Positions 54,078-62,471 of a stretch of DNA of 64,000 nt are shown one piece after another. The first letter of the stretch is position 1. Every line of letters begins with the position of its first letter. Source of the DNA: Pseudoclavibacter sp. Marseille-Q3772. GTDB lineage: Bacteria > Actinomycetota > Actinomycetes > Actinomycetales > Microbacteriaceae. The stretch covers positions 992,001-1,056,000 of the forward strand of contig NZ_OU745391.1 in the NCBI RefSeq assembly GCF_916618895.1, written 5' to 3'. The position numbers and the translations under genes are program-made. The notes under the pieces are model-generated. The model did no database searches. It was not told the DNA's origin and worked only from the letters and a program-made list of their open reading frames with translations.

Positions 54078-55409
54078 TTAGGCAGCCTTGCGAATTGCGT
54101 CGATGAGCACCTGCAGGCCGTCACGGAGCAGCTCTTCGGTGATAACCAGCGGGGGCAGCAGACGGATAACGTTGCCGTAGGTACCACAGGTGAGGAACAT
54201 GGCGCCTTCCTTCAGCGCGTCAGCAACGATCTGCTTAACGGCCTCAGGGTTCGGCTCCTTCGAGCCGTCCTTGACGAACTCGATGGCGAGCATCGCACCG
54301 CGACCACGAATCTCACCGACGATGCCGACCTCGGCCACAACCGGTTCGAGCATTTCGCGGAAGATCTCTTCGATACGGATCGCTGCGTCGAGCAGGCCTT
54401 CGGTCTCGTATGCCTCGATCGTGGCGAGCGCCGAAGCGTTCGATACCGGGTTACCGCTGTAGGTACCGCCGATACCGCCGGGCTGCGGGGCATCCATGAT
54501 CTCGGCGCGACCGATAACTGCCGAGATCGGCATACCGCCACCGAGGCCCTTGGCCGAGGTGATCAGGTCGGGCTCGATACCGCTCCACTCCGAAGCGAAC
54601 CACTTACCGGTACGTGCCATACCGGACTGGACCTCATCCGAAACGTACACAATGCCGTTCTCACGGGCGAAGTCGACCAGGGCTTTCATGAAGCCGTCGG
54701 CCGGAACAATGAAGCCACCTTCACCAACAACGGGCTCGAGGATGATGGCAGCAACGTTCTCGGCACCAATCTGCTTCTCGATCATGGTGATGGTGCGCTT
54801 GGCGGCCTCTTCGCCGGTCATGCCTTCCGGGTCGCGGAAGGGGTAGCTCAGCGGCATGCGGTACACCTCAGGAGCGAACGGACCGAAACCGATCTTGTAC
54901 GGCGATGCCTTCGCGGTCATTGCCATGGTGAGGTTGGTGCGGCCATGGAATGCGTGTTCGAACACCACGATGGCCTGGCGGCCGGTGTACTTGCGAGCAA
55001 TCTTTACTGCGTTCTCGAGGGCTTCCGCGCCGGTGTTGAACAGGGCGGCCTTCTTCTCGAAGTTACCTGGGGCAAGCTCGGTCAGGCGCTTGCACAGCTC
55101 GATGTAGCTTCCGTACGGAGCGGTGTTGATCTGCAGGTGAGTACCGGCAGCGGCTGCATCCTGAACGGCCCTAACGACCTTCGGGTTCGAGTTACCGACC
55201 GTGGTTACACCAATACCGGAACCAAAGTCGATGAACTGGTTGCCATCGACGTCACGCAGGATGGCGCCGTCGGCCTGCTCCACGTAGCTGGGGAGCGACG
55301 AGCCGATCGACTTGCTCACGTACTTGTCGCGGTCAGCCTTGAAGGCCTGCGACTTCGGGCCTGGAATCTCGGTTACGATCTGACGCTTCTGCTCGAGACG
55401 GAACTCCAT
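54078..55409 (-). CDS. gabT: 4-aminobutyrate aminotransferase
   Basis: This 443-residue class III aminotransferase has the PLP lysine Lys287 (LITSAKGLGGGMPISAVIG), FFSGAEALENAVKIARKY-like NTGAEALENAVKIARKYTGR, and EPVVGEGGFIVPADGF. It transfers the amino group of GABA to 2-oxoglutarate to give succinate semialdehyde. No gabD lies in the window. ATG 55409 has AAAGGCAG before it. It is divergent from the PucR regulator, which probably controls it. Confidence 0.93.
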   Translation of the reverse strand: MEFRLEQKRQIVTEIPGPKSQAFKADRDKYVSKSIGSSLPSYVEQADGAILRDVDGNQFIDFGSGIGVTTVGNSNPKVVRAVQDAAAAGTHLQINTAPYGSYIELCKRLTELAPGNFEKKAALFNTGAEALENAVKIARKYTGRQAIVVFEHAFHGRTNLTMAMTAKASPYKIGFGPFAPEVYRMPLSYPFRDPEGMTGEEAAKRTITMIEKQIGAENVAAIILEPVVGEGGFIVPADGFMKALVDFARENGIVYVSDEVQSGMARTGKWFASEWSGIEPDLITSAKGLGGGMPISAVIGRAEIMDAPQPGGIGGTYSGNPVSNASALATIEAYETEGLLDAAIRIEEIFREMLEPVVAEVGIVGEIRGRGAMLAIEFVKDGSKEPNPEAVKQIVADALKEGAMFLTCGTYGNVIRLLPPLVITEELLRDGLQVLIDAIRKAA

Positions 55410-55542
55410 TGCTCTGCCTTTCTGTTGTAGACACTGCGACGCGGTGGATGTCGCACACTTCAACTGTACGACTCACCCACGGGGTATTTCATGTGTAGTC
55501 GCACGATGTTTCCTTGAATCATTGTGCGTACGCATGAGCACG

Positions 55543-55554
55543 TACGATTGGGGC
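55543..55554 (+). promoter_or_regulatory. -10 element of pucR consistent with a leaderless transcript
   Basis: TACGAT (55543-55548) lies six bases before ATG 55555. The -35 match is weak (ATTGTG, 55521-55526). Just upstream, GCGTACGC is a perfect palindrome (55526-55533). Confidence 0.35.
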
Positions 55555-57021
55555 ATGTCCACGACAATCGCGGAGCTTCTGCGCGTACGAAAGTTCGGTC
55601 TACGCATCCGTCACGGCAGCGCCGCCGCCATGCAGCAGCGCCTCGACTGGGCGACCGTAAGTGAACTCGTTGACCCCTCCCCTTCGCTCACGGGTGACGA
55701 ACTCGTGCTTACCGCCGGCGTGCAATTGCGTTCCGCGCGAGCATGCCGCACTTACGTTTCCGCGGTGGCCCAAGCAGGATGTGCGGGGATCGGCTTCGGC
55801 ACCGGCGTCAGTCACGAGCACATTCCGCAGGCGTTATTGGATGCGGCCCTGGAGGCCGGCGTCGCGGTGCTGGAGGTGCCGCTACATATTTCCTTCGCCG
55901 ACATCACTCGATACATCGCCGAAACGAATGTCAGCGCCCGACTCGCTTCCTTGGAATCCCAATACCGTCGCCGCCACCACCTGGTGGAGTTGCTGCTCGG
56001 CGATGGCGGCCTAGATGCCATGCTGCAAGAACTCGGCCGACAATCGAATGCACACTACGCGGTTTCCATCAACGGTGAGCTCATTTCGGGCACGCTTGAA
56101 ATCGATGATGATCGTGTGACCGGATGGGATGCGCTCCCCATCGCGCTTGCCGACTCCAGTCAGGCGACACTGCACGCATCCCGCCCTCGCGATGACTCTG
56201 CGGTCAACACGGCCCGCTCGCTCGTCGGCCTGCACATTTCGCAGGAAGCCAGGCGGCTTTATACCGCTCGACACGAGGCCGGACGCGTTATTGAAGACCT
56301 CAACCGGGGCAAGCTCTCGCTCTCGGCAGCGGTCTCCCGACTCGAGAGTTACGGCCTGGATGCGGGCGGGCGGTATCGCACGCTCGTGGTCACCACGCAG
56401 GCATCGAGCCGGGACGAGCTCGGGCGGATTCTGATGCCATCGGGAATCGATGCTCCGCTGACCGCAATGGTGCACGGCAAACTCGTGGTGCTCGTACCGC
56501 CGGACGGCACCACCGGCCGGCTCAAGGCAGAGTCGATCAGTGCCGCATGCCGCGCGATTGGCCACACCACCCGCATTGGCATCGGCGGGGTCTACCCCGC
56601 CGCGGATGCGTTGCGCTGGGGGTGGTTGGAGGCAACGGATGCACTGACTCGGCTCAACGACGGTGATGAGATTGGTGAGGCGCCACCGCTGTCGATGGCC
56701 TCGCTTATCCTGAGTGCCGAAGGAGCACCGGTTGGTGAGCTTGCCGAACGCATCCTCTCCCCGATTGAGACGCTCGACGCAGACCAGGGCACTCGCTTAG
56801 TTGAGACCCTCGAGACCTGGATCACGCACTCCGGGGCTGTCGCCGAAGTGGCCACTGCACTGGGAACACACCGCAATACCGTGCGCTATCGAATCGCGCA
56901 GATTGCAACACTCACCGGCTTTGACCCGCGAGTCACCACCGATGTAGTGCAGCTCGCGCTAGCGTTGATGGCTCGCAAGCTGTCACCGGCGTTGCGATCC
57001 GCTAGTGAACGCAAGCGTTAG
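55555..57021 (+). CDS. PucR-family transcriptional regulator
   Basis: The 488-residue regulator starts MSTTIAELLRVRKFGLRIRH with the PucR N-terminal domain (~1-115, GCAGIGFGTGVSHEHIPQAL), a middle GGDEF-like domain and the C-terminal CdaR-type helix-turn-helix (LETWITHSGAVAEVATALGT, then HRNTVRYRIAQIATLTG). It is divergent from gabT, which similar regulators activate in actinobacteria. ATG 55555 has no good ribosome binding site. Its TAG stop (57019-57021) lies inside the duplicated ilvE end. Confidence 0.92.
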   Translation: MSTTIAELLRVRKFGLRIRHGSAAAMQQRLDWATVSELVDPSPSLTGDELVLTAGVQLRSARACRTYVSAVAQAGCAGIGFGTGVSHEHIPQALLDAALEAGVAVLEVPLHISFADITRYIAETNVSARLASLESQYRRRHHLVELLLGDGGLDAMLQELGRQSNAHYAVSINGELISGTLEIDDDRVTGWDALPIALADSSQATLHASRPRDDSAVNTARSLVGLHISQEARRLYTARHEAGRVIEDLNRGKLSLSAAVSRLESYGLDAGGRYRTLVVTTQASSRDELGRILMPSGIDAPLTAMVHGKLVVLVPPDGTTGRLKAESISAACRAIGHTTRIGIGGVYPAADALRWGWLEATDALTRLNDGDEIGEAPPLSMASLILSAEGAPVGELAERILSPIETLDADQGTRLVETLETWITHSGAVAEVATALGTHRNTVRYRIAQIATLTGFDPRVTTDVVQLALALMARKLSPALRSASERKR

Positions 57022-57186
57022 CGCACCGCGGTCAGCCGGCCGTGCCGGTCGGCGACGGTGCCGTTCTGGATACCGGTCAGTTCCTGCCGCAAGCGCATTG
57101 CGACGGAATGCTCATCGACCGGCGGGTTGGTGAGCTCGAACTCCTCCCCCTTGAGCACCCCAATCGGGGCGACGACCGCCGCGGTG
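57017..57186. repeat. Left copy of the 170-bp ilvE-end duplication
   Basis: These 170 bases match 60093-60262 with six substitutions, about 96.5% identity and no gaps. Identity begins and ends sharply at GTTAGCG and GCGGTG. It flanks the three-gene cassette together with the right copy. Confidence 0.95.
57018..57186 (-). pseudogene. ilvE: 3'-end fragment of ilvE
   Basis: The last 55 codons and stop of branched-chain aminotransferase are present in frame: VVAPIGVLKGEEFELTNPP, then VDEHSVAMRLRQELTGIQNG. The frame continues upstream into unrelated cassette sequence, so no functional enzyme is made. Of the six differences from the intact gene, five are synonymous and one changes Trp to Arg near the end (HGRLTAVR against HGWLTAVR). 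Its stop TAA (57018-57020) overlaps the pucR stop on the other strand, so this end looks like the ancestral junction. Confidence 0.9.
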
Positions 57187-57330
57187 GAACCACCTCCTAA
57201 CTTATGGCCGACTACGGATGCGTCACGCCCCGGGGTGAATCGGTCGTATCCGGAAACCAATCGAAAGTGTGACAGGTCCGATAGGCAACTCTTGTTAAGC
57301 TGTGGGTAAAAAGCTGCGCCGGAGGAGCTT
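57187..57330 (+). promoter_or_regulatory. Leader of the ESX-like cassette
   Basis: The 144 bases between the ilvE fragment and the first cassette gene carry the strong ribosome binding site GGAGGAG just ahead of ATG 57331. GTGACA and TGTTAA 18 bases apart are a weak promoter candidate. No similarity to either flank was seen. Confidence 0.35.
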
Positions 57331-57663
57331 ATGGAAACGCGGATCATTGACGGCGAATTTCGTACGGTGAGCCGTTTGTGCGACGACGTTGTTGAGGGCG
57401 TCGGCGAAAGCACCTCCATTCGCGATGTGCAGGATTTAGTGAGCGAGGGAATGCAAGGTGGCAAGGCAGGTAGCCTGTTTGCGCGGGTCGTGGACCACCT
57501 TGAAGATGCCCGCAACTCGATCATGACCGCGGCGGAGGCGATCTCCGATGCTTCATTCGCGGCAGAAACAGCGTTCCAGGCTGGTGACGAAGTGTCCGCA
57601 GAGCGCCTGAACGATATTCACCACGAACTCCTAACGGTTGATTACCGTTCGTTTAAGGGGTAG
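57331..57663 (+). CDS. Small helical protein, probable partner of the ESX-like hydrolase
   Basis: This 110-residue acidic, nearly all-helical protein (MQGGKAGSLFARVVDHLEDA, then NSIMTAAEAISDASFAAETA) has no Cys, Trp or signal peptide and no WXG motif. Its size, helical-hairpin look and position two bases ahead of the hydrolase gene fit a WXG100-like or DUF partner of type VII secretion substrates; this is inference. ATG 57331 follows GGAGG with five-base spacing. It sits in AT-richer DNA. Confidence 0.7.
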   Translation: METRIIDGEFRTVSRLCDDVVEGVGESTSIRDVQDLVSEGMQGGKAGSLFARVVDHLEDARNSIMTAAEAISDASFAAETAFQAGDEVSAERLNDIHHELLTVDYRSFKG

Positions 57664-57665
57664 TC

Positions 57666-59393
57666 GTGGCAATGGTTTCGTGGTCAGATGTGTGTGAGTG
57701 GCGGGCGGAACCGATCGACGCTGCCGAATATCGGATTGGGAGCGCCGAGGCAGCAATGCAAGCCAATGGAGAATTGCTCTACCGTGCGCGTGAGGCGCTT
57801 ACTGGTAGCGGGTTGACAGTAACTGCGGCGCAGAATGCGCTCGCTGAGGCCGCAGATGACACTGACTTCGTCGAAGCCCAGTTGACAGATCTATTGGTAG
57901 CGATGGGCACGGCATTGGGGCGGGTTTCAGAGATTGAACGCTGGGTGCAAGCCGCGCAGGACTACGCGTATGACGAATTGCTCTTGATTCATGAAACCGG
58001 TTCGGTGCATTTGTCGGAGCGGATGTGGGATCGAGCCCGGTCCGAGGCAACCGAAATGGAGGAGGCCTTGCCACCCAATTACGGGTCTTACAATTACGGG
58101 GGCGCAACGGGGAAAAGCCATCCGCCTAATGTGTCACCCGAGTCTACGCCGACCTATTGCCGAGCGGTACAGGCTAAGGAGCTGTTGACGGATGAGATCG
58201 CCCAGATTCTCGAGTTGGCTCAGGAAACCGATGAGGCACTCGCCCGGGCCTGTGAACTGATTTTGCAGGCACGGGCATCGACAGCCGCGACTGAAATTTC
58301 GGGGCGAGTGGTCAACCCAAACGAGTTCGCGAACCTGCTAGAGCAGATGTCATCAGCCAGTCAGGTACGGTCACTGTGGAGCAGTCTTTCTCCGCAAGAA
58401 CAGCAGGCAATCAAGCACGCCTATCCCGCAGTCGTTGCTGAAACCAACGGGATTCCGTTCGTTGATCGCCGGGACGTAAATGCCCGTTTGGCGCAAGCGC
58501 GCCTCGAGGATATTCAGAATGAGATCGACTCGATTGAGGAGCAACTTGCGAAAGGCGACAGGGAATTACGTGAGAACTTAAATGACCCTTTCGTTTCGGA
58601 ACATGAAAAATGGTCCCGACCAGGCGAATTGGGTGAGCTCAAAACGAAGCAGGATCGACTCCTGCAAGAGCAGCGCTATATCACCGATGTGCTCAACGAT
58701 CCCGCGCGGGGATTTTTATTATTCGACGCAGAACATAATCGGATCATTGAACAGAACGGGTATCTTACGCCGAATACGGATGAGGTGTACACGCATGTTC
58801 CAGGCACGACGGTCTCGCCCGAGTCGTTCTATGACGGCTCCGCATCTGCATTCGCCCGGCGAGTTTTCAGTGAAGGCAAAGTGGACGGCACCGATTTTGC
58901 GACATTCACGTATATGGATGGTGGTTACGAAGGAATGGGTGACAGCATTCGCTGGGGGTATGGCGAGCGCGGGAATGCGAACGAGTCGTTCTTGCTGGCC
59001 GAAGGAAAAGAGTTGAAGGAATTCCAGGATGCGGTCACGCTTGACGCAATGGCCGTCGGCGCCGACGTGAATATTGGCGGCCACAGTGCGGGGATGAGCC
59101 TCATTTTCGCGTCAGAAACTCACGGGGCCCGTTACGATCAAGTTCACTCTCTGTCAGGATCGTTCGCCCCTGGATCAGATTGGCATCCGTCATTGGCAAC
59201 AGAATACGATCACTACTACTACAGCCCCGAGCCACTAAATGCGTTGGAACGCAGTCCATTCAAGGACCCGAGTTTCGAGAGACACGCCTATGAGGGTGGC
59301 GACCCAATGGATAATCACGGCCGCACGAACTCCGGCAACGACGACAACTACGATCTCATCGTAGATTTCATCGCTGAGTCCCGCGGTGATTAA
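57666..59393 (+). CDS. ESX-substrate-like protein with alpha/beta-hydrolase core (DUF1023-like)
   Basis: The 575-residue protein starts MVSWSDVCEWRAEPIDAAEY after GTG-Met-Ala, like actinobacterial proteins whose N-terminal helical hairpin is linked to type VII secretion. Residues ~235-300 (SSLSPQEQQAIKHAYPAVVA, then NGIPFVDRRDVNARLAQARL) match the linker typical of these hydrolases, followed by a coiled coil. The C-terminal third has the nucleophile elbow GHSAG with Ser474 and His551 (MDNHGRTN) as candidate partner; the acid is uncertain. A secreted lipase or esterase toxin is plausible. Confidence 0.75.
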   Translation: MAMVSWSDVCEWRAEPIDAAEYRIGSAEAAMQANGELLYRAREALTGSGLTVTAAQNALAEAADDTDFVEAQLTDLLVAMGTALGRVSEIERWVQAAQDYAYDELLLIHETGSVHLSERMWDRARSEATEMEEALPPNYGSYNYGGATGKSHPPNVSPESTPTYCRAVQAKELLTDEIAQILELAQETDEALARACELILQARASTAATEISGRVVNPNEFANLLEQMSSASQVRSLWSSLSPQEQQAIKHAYPAVVAETNGIPFVDRRDVNARLAQARLEDIQNEIDSIEEQLAKGDRELRENLNDPFVSEHEKWSRPGELGELKTKQDRLLQEQRYITDVLNDPARGFLLFDAEHNRIIEQNGYLTPNTDEVYTHVPGTTVSPESFYDGSASAFARRVFSEGKVDGTDFATFTYMDGGYEGMGDSIRWGYGERGNANESFLLAEGKELKEFQDAVTLDAMAVGADVNIGGHSAGMSLIFASETHGARYDQVHSLSGSFAPGSDWHPSLATEYDHYYYSPEPLNALERSPFKDPSFERHAYEGGDPMDNHGRTNSGNDDNYDLIVDFIAESRGD

Positions 59394-59407
59394 TCGGAGT
59401 GGTCGTT

Positions 59408-59944
59408 GTGCGCCGCCTGTGCTCGTTATTGATTGCCGTTCTCTTTTCCGTCTCGATGTCGGCCTGCTCGCCAGGAGAATCGCCACCAGTGGATACGCTG
59501 TCAGAAATCACCACGATCGAGGAAGCTAAGCGGGAGAGCTTACGCATCATGCGCGAGCTCGTGGGGATGGCTGACGGGTTGGCGATTTCACCAGCTGAGG
59601 ATCAGCCAGAATCGATCGAGACTCAAAAGCTGGTGCTTGCACCATGTCGCGATGGTGGGTATCAGTACCCGGGTATCACTGCAGTGGTGTTTGCCGACGA
59701 TGCGAGCGTGTTGGAATTCGAGGAGAGAATTCTCTCGCATTTCCGGAGTTCATCTGCCTGGGAAGAACGACGCCGAACCCGCCCCTCAGGCGAAGTCGTT
59801 ATCACGTTCAATGGCACGAATGGCTTCACCGTGGGCACGGTCACTCATACGGACGCGAACAACAAACGCGTGGTCATCCGTGCGTACAGCCCGTGTGTGG
59901 AATTACCGGAAGATTTCCCAAACCACGGTGGCTACACCTACTGA
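59408..59944 (+). CDS. Lipoprotein of the ESX-like cassette (candidate immunity protein)
   Basis: The 178-residue protein begins MRRLCSLLIAVLFSVSMSAC with lipobox MSAC and would be anchored on the outer face of the membrane. Conserved-looking cysteines are in LAPCRDGGYQYPG and SPCVELPEDF. No family was recognised. GTG 59408 has GGAG eight bases before it; GTG 59399 is possible. It follows the hydrolase by 14 bases. An immunity role against a secreted enzyme is inference from position and location. Confidence 0.65.
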   Translation: MRRLCSLLIAVLFSVSMSACSPGESPPVDTLSEITTIEEAKRESLRIMRELVGMADGLAISPAEDQPESIETQKLVLAPCRDGGYQYPGITAVVFADDASVLEFEERILSHFRSSSAWEERRRTRPSGEVVITFNGTNGFTVGTVTHTDANNKRVVIRAYSPCVELPEDFPNHGGYTY

Positions 59945-60080
59945 TCCCAATATCTTCCTCGACACGAAGCAGGCGCGGCACATCGCGCTCACGTCCGGCA
60001 GGCATGGCTCGCCATGACTGCGACAAATCCGCGGGCAGCCGCCCATCTCGGATGGAGCTAATGCTTAAACCGCCGCGCGC

Positions 60081-60097
60081 CTAACAGGCACTGTTAG
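60081..60097. repeat. 17-base palindrome at the right ilvE junction
   Basis: CTAACAG (60081-60087) and CTGTTAG (60091-60097) flank GCA and include the ilvE stop. It lies across the edge of the duplicated segment, which starts at 60093. It may be a terminator stem or mark the recombination point. Confidence 0.45.
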
Positions 60098-60262
60098 CGA
60101 ACCGCGGTCAGCCAGCCGTGCCGGTCGGCGACGGTACCGTTCTGGATACCGGTCAGTTCCTGTCGCAAGCGCATTGCGACGGAATGCTCATCGACCGGCG
60201 GGTTGGTGAGCTCGAACTCCTCACCCTTGAGCACCCCAATCGGAGCGACGACCGCCGCGGTG
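60093..60262. repeat. Right copy of the 170-bp ilvE-end duplication
   Basis: This copy is the genuine 3' end of ilvE and matches 57017-57186 with six substitutions. Between the copies are 2,906 bases carrying three foreign-looking genes. Confidence 0.95.
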
Positions 60263-61188
60263 CCCACAGCGAATGCTTCAACGATCTCGCCCGACTCGGT
60301 GCCAGCGCGCCACTCGTCGATCGTGACCGGGCGACGCTCAACCCGCATCCCCGCATCCTGTGCCAGTTCAAGGAGTGACTTATTGGTGATCGAATCGAGA
60401 ATCGAATCGGACTTCGGCGTGACGATGGTGCCATCCCGGAACGCAAACACGATGTTCATACCACCGAGCTCTTCGATGTACTTCCCCTCACAGGAGTCGA
60501 GGAAGAGCACCTGCTCGCAGCCGTTCGCATAAGCAGTCTCCTGCGGTAGCAGCGAGGCAGCGTAGTTACCACCACACTTGGCAGCACCGGTACCGCCCTT
60601 GCCGGCACGGGCGAGCTCGGCTTCGAGCCAGATATTGACCGGCTGAGTCGGGTCAGCAAAATACGAACCGGCGGGGCAGGCAATAACCATGTATGTCACT
60701 CGCTGGGCCGCGCGCACACCGAGGAAGTCCTCGTTCGCAATCATGAATGGCCGCAGGTACAGTGACTTGTCTTCGCCGTGCGGCGGCACCCACGCTTCGT
60801 CAATGGCAACCAGTTGTCGCAGCGACTCGATGAACAGTTCGGTTGGCAGCTCGGGCAGAGCGAGTCGGCGGGCGGATGCTTGCAATCGGGCAGCGTTTTG
60901 GTCGGGTCGGAAGATGTGGGTGGATCCGTCAGCGTGCCGGTACGCCTTAATGCCCTCGAATATTTCCTGCCCGTAGTGCAGCACGGCGTTCGCGGGGTTG
61001 AGCGATAACGGGCCATAGGGCACGACGCGCGCATCGTGCCAGCCTGCTTCGCGAGTCCAATCGATCATGACCATGTGATCGGTCATGTAGTTACCGAACC
61101 CGGGGTTTGCGTGCGCGGTCGCGATTGCCTCCGCATCGGCCGCCTGCGGATTCTTAGTGACGTGAAACGTGATGTTTTCGCTGGTCAT
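60094..61188 (-). CDS. ilvE: Branched-chain amino acid aminotransferase
   Basis: The 364-residue fold-type-IV enzyme makes Leu, Ile and Val from their 2-oxo acids. The PLP lysine Lys204 is in AAKCGGNYAAS, with FEGIKAYRHADGSTHIFRPD early and EELGGMNIVFAF later. ATG 61188 begins MTSENITFHV. It follows leuB by 37 bases in the same direction. Its last 55 codons are duplicated 3.1 kb to the left, so part of its 3' end may have come with the cassette. Confidence 0.97.
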   Translation of the reverse strand: MTSENITFHVTKNPQAADAEAIATAHANPGFGNYMTDHMVMIDWTREAGWHDARVVPYGPLSLNPANAVLHYGQEIFEGIKAYRHADGSTHIFRPDQNAARLQASARRLALPELPTELFIESLRQLVAIDEAWVPPHGEDKSLYLRPFMIANEDFLGVRAAQRVTYMVIACPAGSYFADPTQPVNIWLEAELARAGKGGTGAAKCGGNYAASLLPQETAYANGCEQVLFLDSCEGKYIEELGGMNIVFAFRDGTIVTPKSDSILDSITNKSLLELAQDAGMRVERRPVTIDEWRAGTESGEIVEAFAVGTAAVVAPIGVLKGEEFELTNPPVDEHSVAMRLRQELTGIQNGTVADRHGWLTAVR

Positions 61189-61225
61189 TGGCGTTCTTTC
61201 TCCAGTGCGTGTTGGTGTGTGCGAG

Positions 61226-62314
61226 CTAGCGCTCATCTGCGGCGCGTGAGCTCGAAATAATTGCTTCAGTAATCGCATCGCCGATTTCGGTGGTGGTGCG
61301 CGCTGCACCGGATCGCGAGCGCATGTCCTGTTCACAGGCTGCTTCAACGCGAGCAGCGGCATCCTCATGACCGAAGTGACGCAGCAGCATCGCGCCAGAG
61401 AGGATGGCGGCGGTTGGGTCAGCTTTCCCCGTGCCAGCGATATCGGGGGCCGATCCGTGCACCGGCTCAAACATGCTCGGGAAGTCTCCGGTCGGGTTGA
61501 GGTTTCCGGATGCGGCCAGACCAATTCCGCCGGTGACGGCGCCGGCAAGGTCGGTGATGATATCGCCAAAAATATTGTCAGTAACGATGACGTCGAAGCG
61601 TGCCGGGTCGGTAACGAAGAAGATTGTTACCGCGTCAATGTGCAGGTAGTCGACTTCGACGTCAGGGTACTCCTCGGCGATTTCTTTCACAATTCGGTTC
61701 CACAGTGCGCCTGCGTTCACCAGCACGTTCTTCTTGTGTACGAGCGTGAGTTTGCCACGGCGGCTGCGGGCGAGTTCGAACGCGTAGCGCACCGTTCGGG
61801 TGACGCTGTGCGCGGTGTTGATCGACACTTCGGTGGCGATTTCGTGTTCGGTGCCCTGGCGCATTGCGCCACCGTTTCCGGTGTAGAGGCCTTCGGTGCC
61901 TTCTCGCACAACCACGAAGTCAATCTCGCCGGGGTCGGCGAGTGGGCTGGATGCATTTGGCCACAGTTTTGCGGGTCGCAGGTTGATGTAGTGGTCGAAT
62001 GCGAAGCGCAGTTTCAGCAGCAGGCCGCGTTCAAGGATGCCACCGGCCAGGCGCGGGTCGTTGGGGTCACCGCCAATTGCACCAAGCAGGATGGCGTCGT
62101 GTGTTGCAAGCGATGCCATCGCCTCGTCGTCGAGAATCTCGCCAGTTTCCAGGTAGTGACGGGCGCTGTGCGGATACTCGGTCTCGGTGAGCGTGACACC
62201 ATCCGGCAGCGCCGCACGAAGCACTTTACGCGCCTCGGCGATTACCTCCGGACCAATTCCGTCGCCGGCAATGACGGCGAGATCGATCGCTTGCGCTGCG
62301 CTTTGTGCTGCCAC
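61226..62314 (-). CDS. leuB: 3-isopropylmalate dehydrogenase
   Basis: The 362-residue NAD-dependent enzyme oxidises 3-isopropylmalate in leucine synthesis. [18 protein letters not shown] is at the N-terminus, with [15 protein letters not shown] in the active site and [20 protein letters not shown] and [20 protein letters not shown] later. GTG 62314 is selected because AAAGGATGCATC precedes it. It probably shares an mRNA with ilvE, while leuC and leuD are 33 kb away. Confidence 0.97.
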   Translation of the reverse strand: MAAQSAAQAIDLAVIAGDGIGPEVIAEARKVLRAALPDGVTLTETEYPHSARHYLETGEILDDEAMASLATHDAILLGAIGGDPNDPRLAGGILERGLLLKLRFAFDHYINLRPAKLWPNASSPLADPGEIDFVVVREGTEGLYTGNGGAMRQGTEHEIATEVSINTAHSVTRTVRYAFELARSRRGKLTLVHKKNVLVNAGALWNRIVKEIAEEYPDVEVDYLHIDAVTIFFVTDPARFDVIVTDNIFGDIITDLAGAVTGGIGLAASGNLNPTGDFPSMFEPVHGSAPDIAGTGKADPTAAILSGAMLLRHFGHEDAAARVEAACEQDMRSRSGAARTTTEIGDAITEAIISSSRAADER

Positions 62315-62390
62315 GATGCATCCTTTCACTCTGCTTCGTTCTAGCCTACGCGCTCCCCCGATCCGCAAGTCGTCTCGTTACGCGCGGTAG

Positions 62391-62439
62391 GCATCCGGAA
62401 ACGAAGGATGCGGTGCAACGTTTCCGTCACACCGCATCC
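62391..62439 (-). terminator. Competing hairpins after the oligopeptide ABC gene
   Basis: GGATGCGGTG (62406-62415) pairs with CACCGCATCC (62430-62439), ten bp with a 14-base loop. GGAAACG (62397-62403) can instead pair with CGTTTCC (62419-62425), and GCATCC (62391-62396) with GGATGC (62406-62411). Only one can form at a time. On the minus strand the first is followed by TTCGTTTCC, so it is likely the terminator. Confidence 0.5.
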
Positions 62440-62471
62440 GATCCGTAGCGTTACTGAGCAGAAGGTGGGTT

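Noticed and set aside
57018-57524. 168-codon minus-strand frame containing the ilvE end
   Set aside because: Only the last 55 codons match ilvE. The rest is the reverse of the cassette leader and the start of the 110-residue gene, so it is a fragment and not a gene.
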